DNA from: Tissierellia bacterium
GTDB taxonomy: Bacteria; Bacillota; Clostridia; Tissierellales; Sedimentibacteraceae
NCBI GenBank assembly: GCA_012520455.1
Contig: JAAYOE010000186.1
Span: 1-60,295 of the forward strand
Direction: 5' to 3'
Length of the DNA: 60,295 bases
The position numbers and the translations under genes were made by a program. Positions within the stretch are counted from its first letter, which is position 1. Every line of letters begins with the position of its first letter. The notes beneath the pieces are model-generated. The model was not told where the DNA came from. It did not search any database and was given only the letters and a program-made list of their open reading frames with translations. Below, piece by piece: positions 10,052 through 18,783 of this stretch.

Positions 10052-10492
10052 ATGAGTATGATGGAAAAAGTAAAGGACTTCATAGGCATCACGGACCTGG
10101 AAGAAGACTATGAGGAGGAGGATCTTGTTTCCGAGGGTAATCCCGAAAGAAACAAAAATGAAAGGATGGATGGTTACTCAAAGAAAAGCAATGTAATCAA
10201 GGTTCATTCCAACACCGACATGAAAGTCTTCATATGTGAGCCGGCAAAGTACGAGGATTGTACAAAGGCAGTCGATGAAATCAAGAACAGAAAAGTTGTG
10301 GTCCTCAATATTGAAGGGATGGAGCTTGAAGACCAAAAGCAGGTATTTGAATTTATCAAGGGTGCTGTTTACGCATTGGAAGCAAGCATCCAAAAAGTAT
10401 CAAACGGAATATTCGTATTGGCTCCTAACAATGTACAAATTGACGGAAGATTAAGAGACAGGTATGAAAGGAATTATTATTTCGGTAAATAA
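10052..10492 (+). CDS. sepF: cell division protein SepF
   Basis: DUF552 core VVVLNIEGMELEDQKQVFEFIKGAVYALEASIQKVSNGIFVLAPNNV. Confidence 0.93.
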   Translation: MSMMEKVKDFIGITDLEEDYEEEDLVSEGNPERNKNERMDGYSKKSNVIKVHSNTDMKVFICEPAKYEDCTKAVDEIKNRKVVVLNIEGMELEDQKQVFEFIKGAVYALEASIQKVSNGIFVLAPNNVQIDGRLRDRYERNYYFGK

Positions 10493-10501
10493 GGAGCAAG
10501 T

Positions 10502-10765
10502 ATGTTTTATATTATTAAGATAGCACTCGGAACACTATTAAGAATAATTTATTATTTGATACTGGTCCGGGCAATATTATCATTTTTCCCAACCCTACAA
10601 ACTTCAAGAATTTCCTACTTTATCTATCAGATGACCGAGCCGGTACTGGCTCCTTGCAGGGCAATTTTAGATAAATTAGGATTAGGCATGGGAATGGTTG
10701 ACTTTTCTCCCATATTAGCTATCATATTGTTGAATTTATTGGTAAGATTAGTATATGCCATATGA
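10502..10765 (+). CDS. YggT family membrane protein
   Basis: two TM segments with LILVRAILSFFP and DFSPILAIILL motifs; synteny. Confidence 0.9.
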   Translation: MFYIIKIALGTLLRIIYYLILVRAILSFFPTLQTSRISYFIYQMTEPVLAPCRAILDKLGLGMGMVDFSPILAIILLNLLVRLVYAI

Positions 10766-10839
10766 GACGCCCTATATGACCTAATCCTGTATTACAGGCA
10801 AGGCAGATAATAATCAAGGGGCAGGCTAAAAGGAGAAAA

Positions 10840-11622
10840 ATGAAAGACTTAGAAAAATATTTTGATTTCATCAAGGATGATGAAGCCAAGGGGACGGTTA
10901 AAAAGATTCAAGACAAGGCATTGCATGTCAGGAAGAATCACATAACAGCACTGACGGACTTCATAAATCCATATATTGTTGAAATGAGCATACCGGTAAT
11001 AAAATACTATGATATAGATTATGAAATTTTCCCCTCATATGAAAATTGTGAGAGGAAAGTTTTCATTTTATACCCTCATTATAGCGAAATAGATGTAAAT
11101 GATTTTATTTCGGGCATCAGGATAAAAAACAAGTCAAAATTCAAGAAACTGACCCACAGGGATTACTTGGGTGCCCTCATGTCCCTGGGTATTGAAAGAA
11201 GCAAGACAGGGGATATCTTTGTCTTTGATGACCATGCAGATATTCTTATTCACAGGGATATTGGTGATTATATAATTTTCAATTTGGATAAAATAGGTCA
11301 TAACAGGATTGAAGCGGAAGAAATAAGTTTAAGCTCAGTGGACTTTAAAGAGCAGGAACATGAAATTTTGAATATTATTAGCTCTTCCATGCGGCTTGAC
11401 AACCTTGTCAAGCACCTTACAAAAACATCAAGGGACAAGGCAGCCGATATCATAAGGGGTGGAAAGGTTAAAATCAACCACATACCGGAAGACAAAGCCA
11501 GCACCGAATTAAAGGAAGGGGACCTCTTGTCAATCACCAGGGCAGGACGGTTTAAAATACATAAGATATGCGGCAGGACAAAGAGCGGAAGGCAAAAAAT
11601 ACAAATCAAGCATTATGTTTGA
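10840..11622 (+). CDS. YlmH-like S4-domain RNA-binding protein
   Basis: RLDNLVKHLTKTSRDKAADIIRGGKVKINH S4 domain; synteny with sepF/yggT. Confidence 0.92.
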   Translation: MKDLEKYFDFIKDDEAKGTVKKIQDKALHVRKNHITALTDFINPYIVEMSIPVIKYYDIDYEIFPSYENCERKVFILYPHYSEIDVNDFISGIRIKNKSKFKKLTHRDYLGALMSLGIERSKTGDIFVFDDHADILIHRDIGDYIIFNLDKIGHNRIEAEEISLSSVDFKEQEHEILNIISSSMRLDNLVKHLTKTSRDKAADIIRGGKVKINHIPEDKASTELKEGDLLSITRAGRFKIHKICGRTKSGRQKIQIKHYV

Positions 11623-11633
11623 CAGGAGTAATT

Positions 11634-12116
11634 ATGAATATAGCAGCGATTGGCGTAATTATTTTTTCGGTTCTTTTAGACCGGCTGACGAAATTATGGG
11701 CAGCAGATGTTCTAAAAAACGGGGGTTCGATAAAAATAATAGGGAATTTTTTGCGTTTTACCTATGCGGAAAACAAGGGGGCCGCTTTCAGCATTTTGCA
11801 GAACCAAAGAACGTTTTTCTTGGTTATGACCATCCTCATGCTGATTTTTTTGGGATATATTTATTTTAGAACAAAGAATATTTCCAATTTGTCCAAACTT
11901 TCAATTGCCATGATAAGCGGAGGAGCCCTAGGGAACTTTATCGACAGGCTGAGATTAGGCTATGTTATTGATTTTATAGATGTAAGGTTCGGCAATCTTT
12001 ATAATTTTCCCGTATTTAACGTTGCGGACAGCTTTATCGTATGCGGCACCCTAATCATGGTGGTTTTAATCCTTTTTAACAGGTTTGAAAAGAGTGAAGG
12101 CAATGAAAGATTTTAA
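11634..12116 (+). CDS. lspA: lipoprotein signal peptidase (start chosen at ATG after RBS-like AGGAG)
   Basis: DRLTKLWA, AENKGAAFS, GGALGNFIDRL, FNVADSFI motifs. Confidence 0.94.
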   Translation: MNIAAIGVIIFSVLLDRLTKLWAADVLKNGGSIKIIGNFLRFTYAENKGAAFSILQNQRTFFLVMTILMLIFLGYIYFRTKNISNLSKLSIAMISGGALGNFIDRLRLGYVIDFIDVRFGNLYNFPVFNVADSFIVCGTLIMVVLILFNRFEKSEGNERF

Positions 12117-13104
12117 TAATTTTGAAGAAAAGGAAGGCAGGATAGATTTTGATGACTATGATTCGGACGACTTTGAGGATGATTTTCTTCCGGGTGATGA
12201 GGGCAGGGAAATCATTTTGGTTTCCGATGGGGAAAAGCAGAGGATTGATGTCTTCCTTTCGGATAAATTGAAGGAATCGCGGAATTTCGTACAAAAGCTC
12301 ATCAGTGACGGGAGGGTAACCGTCAATGAAAGAAAGGTAAAGGCAAATTATAAGGTCAAATTAAAGGATACCCTAAGAATTATAATTCCGCCTCCTGAAG
12401 TCTTGGATGTGGCGGCAGAAGACATCCCCTTGGATATTGTATATGAGGACATGGATTTAGCGGTGATAAACAAGGCCCAGGGAATGGTGGTCCATCCTGC
12501 CCCGGGTCATTATACCGGAACCCTGGTTAACGGGCTTATGTATCACCTCAAAGACTTATCGACCATAAACGGGGTTTTGCGTCCGGGGATTGTTCACAGG
12601 CTGGATAAGAATACTTCGGGCCTGATGCTGGTCGCTAAAAATGACAAGGCCCACAATTTTTTGGCCCAATGCCTGAAGGACCATTCGATTAAAAGGATAT
12701 ATTACGCCCTGGTTCAAGGGAACATAAAGGAAGATGAAGGGGAAATCAATGCCCCCCTTGGGAGAAGTGAAAAGGACAGAAAAAAATATACCGTAACACA
12801 AAAGAACAGCAAGGAAGCCATAACAAATTATTGGGTGGTTGAAAGATACGGCAGTTATACCTTGGTGAAATTAAGGCTGAAAACCGGCAGGACTCATCAA
12901 ATAAGGGTTCATATGAAGCATATAGGCCACCCGGTTGTGGGGGATGATGTTTACGGGACCAAGTCAGATAAATTCGGCTTGAAAGGCCAGCTTTTGCATT
13001 CCAAAACTTTGGGGTTTGTCCACCCCGCCACCAGTCAATACATGGAATTCGACAGTGAATTGCCGGATTATTTTATAAAAGTATTAAATAAAATAAAATT
13101 ATAA
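12103..13104 (+). CDS. RluA/RluD family pseudouridine synthase
   Basis: S4 domain, VHPAPGHYTGTLVNGL, RPGIVHRLDKNTSGLMLVAK, RTHQIRVHMKHIGHPVVGD. Confidence 0.94.
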   Translation: MKDFNNFEEKEGRIDFDDYDSDDFEDDFLPGDEGREIILVSDGEKQRIDVFLSDKLKESRNFVQKLISDGRVTVNERKVKANYKVKLKDTLRIIIPPPEVLDVAAEDIPLDIVYEDMDLAVINKAQGMVVHPAPGHYTGTLVNGLMYHLKDLSTINGVLRPGIVHRLDKNTSGLMLVAKNDKAHNFLAQCLKDHSIKRIYYALVQGNIKEDEGEINAPLGRSEKDRKKYTVTQKNSKEAITNYWVVERYGSYTLVKLRLKTGRTHQIRVHMKHIGHPVVGDDVYGTKSDKFGLKGQLLHSKTLGFVHPATSQYMEFDSELPDYFIKVLNKIKL

Positions 13105-13151
13105 GGCATAGATGAGGCTATAATTCTGAACGCAATCTTAGGATATCGTGA

Positions 13152-13694
<543 letters not shown>

Positions 13695-13706
13695 AATGAA
13701 AAATAC

Positions 13707-13734
13707 CGGGATGACAAGGGTCATCCCGATTTTT
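13707..13734 (+). terminator. intrinsic terminator after pyrR
   Basis: CGGGATGAC-AAGG-GTCATCCCG followed by ATTTTT. Confidence 0.85.
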
Positions 13735-13750
13735 ACGGGCAAAATTTAAT

Positions 13751-13779
13751 TTGATTATTCTGTCGAAAAATGATAGAAT
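13751..13779 (+). promoter_or_regulatory. candidate sigma-A-type promoter of the two-gene NTPase/HEPN unit
   Basis: TTGATT - 17 nt - TAGAAT with TGA extended -10, about 75 nt before the ATG. Confidence 0.5.
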
Positions 13780-13851
13780 TGTTATATTATTGTCTTTCAA
13801 TTGCTCATTTGAAATACGGCAAAATTATTCTGCAACTAAAAGGAGTAGACG

Positions 13852-16800
13852 ATGAGTATAGGTTTATATTTTAAAAATGATGTTAAAGTAGACGAAAAGG
13901 TTAAGATTACTTTAAACAGCGGAGCAGTACATACCGGCAAAGTTATTTCATATGATGACAATATTGTGGTGATTGCGGCCAACGGACGACCAAAGCCAAT
14001 AAACTTCAACGGTATTGCCGATTATGAAATTATCGAAGACAATTTAAGCAATGACGGCGATGATTTAAATAAAACCCCCTTCCAAAAAGAAATAAAAGCT
14101 TCCATGGACTTTTTCAAAGGCATTGATATCAAGTACGAGTTTTCGGCAAGTGATTTCAGCAAAGAGCGAAAATCAGCCAAGGATAATATATCGGATGATT
14201 TTTTAAGCATTGAAAATTCATTTTTATATGCTGTCAAGCTGAAGGAAACAGACCCTAAATTCGGAAGAATGGACAGGATAATTGCGTCAATCAAGCATCT
14301 TCAGGAAAGCAGCGACATTGATTTCTATAACTATGCCTTAGGCGAAGTATACTTTGTATGCGGAAATTTTAAAGAAGCCGGGGACTATTACTATAAAGCC
14401 AAGAAATATATGCCTTCCGCAGCCATGTACCTAAAATGCGGCAATGATGAAGGTGCCATGAATGCGTCGGCAGCTGCTTGCTTAACTGCCGATAGTATTA
14501 GAGAAATTGAAAATGTCTTTAAGCTGATGGTCGTAAGTACGGAAAAGATTAAGGATATTTCTGTACTGAAAGAGTGTTTCAACAGGAAGAAAGATAATTT
14601 AAACAGTGAAAGTATTAAGCTTTTTACTGATGCCTTTGTTTACTTTTCATCCCTTTCAAAAATAAGCATCAATTGGCCTGATAACCTTACATATTATTCA
14701 CCTGACAATTTGCTTGCAATTATAAATCAAACGGCAGAAAGCAACAAGTACAAGAAAGATAATCTCTTGATTGATTTTATCAATGAGGAGATTGATAAAG
14801 CAAAGGATGCCGGTAATAAGAATGAGACCAATGAAATGCTGACCGGGAGGATAATCAGGTTCAATCCGTTAAACAACACCGGTTTTATTTCCACCTTCGT
14901 GGATTCTGTTTTTTTTCATATTTCCGAAGTTTGGGATGAAAATCTAAAAAACAAGATTTTAAGAGGTTCATATAAAGATATATATGTTGAATTCAGTTTA
15001 TCGGAACGTTTTAACAAAAAAAGAGGGACATACGGCAAGGTTGCCACAGGCATCCGTTTCAGCAAATCCATACCCGAAAAACCGCAAGCAGAGGCAAAGA
15101 AATTCTTGGGAACATCAAGGGAAGGATATATTAACTCTTACACTCCCAATAAAGAAATTGGTACCATTTATTCGGGAAAGGACGTATACAGCTTCCTGCT
15201 CAGGGGGGTGAGTGACAAGGCCTTGGCCGGAAAACTCTGTACCGACTATGATATTTCCGGAATCGAGGTAACTTTTGAGGCAAGGAAGCTTCCGGGCGGA
15301 AAGCTTGCAGCAGTGAATGTAAAGCCCAAAAACCCTATTCCTGAAGAAGTTCGCAAATCATATGAGACCTTTGCCCCTGTAATCGATAAAACCACATACA
15401 GGACCGAGAAAGAAGACTTATTGGACCCTGAAAAAAAGGAAAGCATTTTATTGTCACTGGTTAACAAGAATCCCAATAATGAGAAACATGTGGCCGATTT
15501 AATAACCTTTTATTTATCAACTGCAAATCAAGACCCGGATTCCATAAAAAAGGCCTTGAGGTTAGTCGAAAGACATAAGAGGTATTTTGAAGAGGAACGT
15601 GTATTCCTCCAGTATATACGAATATATGAAAAGGCAAAGGATTATGAGAAGCTTTTAAAGTATTATAATTTAGTAATTCAAAATACCGATGCCGTAAACA
15701 GAAAACTCCACTATTTAAATTTAAAGGCTGATATACTTTCAGATTCAAACAAGGGGTGTTTGGACTATGAAAAGGCCATAGAAACATATCAGGAGTGGAT
15801 AGCCGTAAAGAATAAAAACAAGGTATTGTTAGGAATTAAGGACGATTATACGGGATCTTACGCATCGATTGAATTAAACATCAAGAGAAGGTTAGCCGTT
15901 TGCTATCTGAATCAAAACAATGAAAAGGCAGCAAAGGAGATAGCCTCCGAAATTTTATCCCATAATCCGGCAGACCAAATAGCCGCCGGCATTATCCAGG
16001 GTACATATTATCCCAATAATTTGGAATCAGACCAGCAGCCGGAAGCAGATGACAGCGATTTGTACTACTATGATTTTGAATTGAATGACATCATGCAAAA
16101 CCGTCTGAGTAATTTTAAATTATCCGTTGTTTTTACCCACGTTAATGATTTGGAGGATGAGAAACTAAAGGGGACCATTTCGGTTGCAAGGACCAAGGTC
16201 AGAAAGTTAGAAGACAGTTTAAACACCTTGAATACACAAAGACCTAAGGACTACAGAAACACCTGCCTGGCAATTGCCAAAATAATTGACCAGTATATGT
16301 CCAAGGATACGGAGAAGGATGGTTTATTCAACAAAAAATCCCGATTTGAATACATGATAAGAAGCTTGGTTGCCGAAGGAGACCTGTCGGTTAAAACCGA
16401 GGAAGTACCTATTGACGCGGCAAGATACTTGTATCTGGAATCAAGTGCAGAGATTGAACAGCTGAACCAGCAGCTCTATATTAACGCTTACGTCCGATAC
16501 TTGGTATCCTTCTTCGTAGAAAGAAAGGATATTCCCATCGGTGTGACAAAAACCGGGGTAAACCTGAATCCGACAACCCCCTTAAGCTATTTTTCCAAGT
16601 ACGGCTTAAATGAAAACCCGGTAAACTTTGTAAATGCATGCACCATGCTCTTTATTAAAAAGAATAACTTAATAAACCAAATATGCCAGCAGATTTGCGA
16701 ATCAAAGAATCAGGAATTAATATCTTCCATAATAGAAGTTTTTCAAGCTGCCTTAGGAATCGACAATATAGAAAATATAAACACCAAGAGTCTCGAAGAC

Positions 16801-18783
16801 CTTTGGAGCAAATATATATTTTGGTTTAAGCAGAAGCTGCAGGATTTCAAGCAGGCGGTAAAGGAAATTGATAAGATTGAATTTTCGACATTTTGGTTAG
16901 AACACAACATTGAAAAATTAGAGCAATACTTAAGATACAATATAATTTTGGCTAAAGACAATGAGCGGATGAAGGAAGTGATAGGGCTTTTAAACATTGC
17001 AAACCGCTTTGTTACGGATAAGGACTTTGATAACAGGGAAACTGCCCTGAGGGATATAATCAGAAAGGGCCGGAGCTTGGAAAAGGATATATTTGAATCC
17101 CCGACCCCCTTTGCCTTTGATACCGTAAGACAAATCCTGCCTGAAATATGCAGTGTGGCAGAAAGGAAGCTCATTGAGTTATTTGTAGCTTATAAGCCGG
17201 AATTATCGGTTGAAATCATAAACAGCAACACATTTTTGAACAACAGGGAATGTGAATTAAGGTTTGTTTTAAAAAACAAATTATATTGCCAGACGGTCAG
17301 GGAGATAGACATCAGTTCAGCAACCCACACAACTTGCATAACTCGGGACATCAACAAGGATTATGTCAAGGGGGGAAATGATGAAACTTTGATTATTGCC
17401 GTTAAACCCACGGCTGACCAGATCAGCAGGAAGGCCTTCCAGTTCAATCTGACCATAAAGTATAAGTATATGGTATCCCCGGATGATACCATAGAGGACT
17501 GCCTGAGCGAAGACTTTTCAATTAACTTGTTCAAGGAAGCTGATTTTATTGAAATTAATAACCCCTACAGCGCCATAGACACAAGCGGTGAAGTCAGGGA
17601 TAAAAATATGTTTTTTGGTAGGGATGAATTTATAGCCGGTATTGTAAATAACTTGAGAAACAAGGACAATACCCTGCTCAGATCCAAATGCATAGCCTTG
17701 TTCGGCCAAAAGAGGGCAGGCAAGTCATCTATTTTATACCACTTGGAAAACAAGATTAAGTCTGCCTATAAGAATTCCATCGTGATAAAGTTAGGCAACA
17801 TCCAAAACATTCTGAGCGGCAACGACAGCAAATCGGTAATTATCAGCTTCAGACACAGGATACTCACCCTGTTGAACGAAAAATTGGAGGACCATTTTCC
17901 CGAGCTTTTAGAAAAGATGGAAGCAAGCAATATTTCCTTCCCGACAATCGGGGAATTGACCAGTGAAATAGGCCCCAGCTTATTTATAAGCTTTTTCGAA
18001 AACTTCAATAAAAAGGTGATTAACAAGGACTACAACATAGTGATATTGATAGATGAATTCACCTATGTTTACGGAGAAATAAAGAAGGGGAGGCTGGATT
18101 ATACCTTCATGCAGCTGTGGAAGGCCATGATACAGGACCTGGAATTTGTCGGTATTTTAGTAGGACAAGACTACATGGAAAAATTCATTAATGATTTTGC
18201 CAATCCCTTCGGCACAGTCAAGAAAGAAAGGGTAACCTATTTATCCCGTGAAAGCACCAAGGAATTATGCGAGGTACCCATTCAAATAATCCATGAGAAC
18301 GGAGAAAGGGAATCCAGGTACAAGGACGAAAAAGCCTTTGAAAGAATCTGGCAGGCGACGGCCGGGAGCGCTTTTTACACGGTGAAAATCTGCAGTGCCC
18401 TTGTAAATTATCTAAATGATAAAAAATCTCCCTATATAGTTGAGGCTGACATCAAGAATGTCATCAACAACATACTTCTGCAGGATAACGGAAGGCTGTC
18501 GGAATCCGAATTTGATGCCTTGTTTAATGACGAGGGCGATATAGAAGATAAGGCAAAAAAGGATGACAACATAAAAATTCTCAAGAAAATTGCCCAGATG
18601 TCACAGAAGGATGATTATTGCCTGAGAAGCGATATTGTTTGCGATTTGCCCCAAGAGAGGGTGGATATGCTGCTCCAGCTTTTATGTGACAGGGACGTAT
18701 TGGAGCAAAAAGAAAACAAGTACAAGATTAAGGTAGGCTTGTACAAGGATTGGCTGATTAAAAGATACGGAGGTAACAACTGA
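13852..18783 (+). CDS. giant multidomain protein: Sm/SH3-like N-term, cold-shock-like OB domains, TPR-like helices, STAND/AAA NTPase, C-terminal winged helix
   Basis: 1643-aa ORF; NTGFISTFVDSVFFHISEV CSD-like (14836-15063); second OB-like segment (15121-15333); Walker A FGQKRAGKSS at 17701; Walker B NIVILIDEF at 18034; C-term wHTH-like VDMLLQLLCDRDVLEQKENKYKIKVGLYKDWLIKRYG. Confidence 0.8.
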   Translation: MSIGLYFKNDVKVDEKVKITLNSGAVHTGKVISYDDNIVVIAANGRPKPINFNGIADYEIIEDNLSNDGDDLNKTPFQKEIKASMDFFKGIDIKYEFSASDFSKERKSAKDNISDDFLSIENSFLYAVKLKETDPKFGRMDRIIASIKHLQESSDIDFYNYALGEVYFVCGNFKEAGDYYYKAKKYMPSAAMYLKCGNDEGAMNASAAACLTADSIREIENVFKLMVVSTEKIKDISVLKECFNRKKDNLNSESIKLFTDAFVYFSSLSKISINWPDNLTYYSPDNLLAIINQTAESNKYKKDNLLIDFINEEIDKAKDAGNKNETNEMLTGRIIRFNPLNNTGFISTFVDSVFFHISEVWDENLKNKILRGSYKDIYVEFSLSERFNKKRGTYGKVATGIRFSKSIPEKPQAEAKKFLGTSREGYINSYTPNKEIGTIYSGKDVYSFLLRGVSDKALAGKLCTDYDISGIEVTFEARKLPGGKLAAVNVKPKNPIPEEVRKSYETFAPVIDKTTYRTEKEDLLDPEKKESILLSLVNKNPNNEKHVADLITFYLSTANQDPDSIKKALRLVERHKRYFEEERVFLQYIRIYEKAKDYEKLLKYYNLVIQNTDAVNRKLHYLNLKADILSDSNKGCLDYEKAIETYQEWIAVKNKNKVLLGIKDDYTGSYASIELNIKRRLAVCYLNQNNEKAAKEIASEILSHNPADQIAAGIIQGTYYPNNLESDQQPEADDSDLYYYDFELNDIMQNRLSNFKLSVVFTHVNDLEDEKLKGTISVARTKVRKLEDSLNTLNTQRPKDYRNTCLAIAKIIDQYMSKDTEKDGLFNKKSRFEYMIRSLVAEGDLSVKTEEVPIDAARYLYLESSAEIEQLNQQLYINAYVRYLVSFFVERKDIPIGVTKTGVNLNPTTPLSYFSKYGLNENPVNFVNACTMLFIKKNNLINQICQQICESKNQELISSIIEVFQAALGIDNIENINTKSLEDLWSKYIFWFKQKLQDFKQAVKEIDKIEFSTFWLEHNIEKLEQYLRYNIILAKDNERMKEVIGLLNIANRFVTDKDFDNRETALRDIIRKGRSLEKDIFESPTPFAFDTVRQILPEICSVAERKLIELFVAYKPELSVEIINSNTFLNNRECELRFVLKNKLYCQTVREIDISSATHTTCITRDINKDYVKGGNDETLIIAVKPTADQISRKAFQFNLTIKYKYMVSPDDTIEDCLSEDFSINLFKEADFIEINNPYSAIDTSGEVRDKNMFFGRDEFIAGIVNNLRNKDNTLLRSKCIALFGQKRAGKSSILYHLENKIKSAYKNSIVIKLGNIQNILSGNDSKSVIISFRHRILTLLNEKLEDHFPELLEKMEASNISFPTIGELTSEIGPSLFISFFENFNKKVINKDYNIVILIDEFTYVYGEIKKGRLDYTFMQLWKAMIQDLEFVGILVGQDYMEKFINDFANPFGTVKKERVTYLSRESTKELCEVPIQIIHENGERESRYKDEKAFERIWQATAGSAFYTVKICSALVNYLNDKKSPYIVEADIKNVINNILLQDNGRLSESEFDALFNDEGDIEDKAKKDDNIKILKKIAQMSQKDDYCLRSDIVCDLPQERVDMLLQLLCDRDVLEQKENKYKIKVGLYKDWLIKRYGGNN

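Noticed and set aside
11615-11869. 84-aa + strand ORF overlapping lspA
   Set aside because: Out-of-frame overlap with clear LspA motifs.
13123-13135. Second full copy of the 285-345 repeat before pyrR
   Set aside because: Only a 13-nt identity is shared and the rest diverges, so it is listed only as a possible remnant.
16743-17174. 143-aa - strand ORF inside the giant gene
   Set aside because: Low-complexity Ser/Leu/Ile-rich shadow ORF antisense to continuous coding sequence; no RBS evident.
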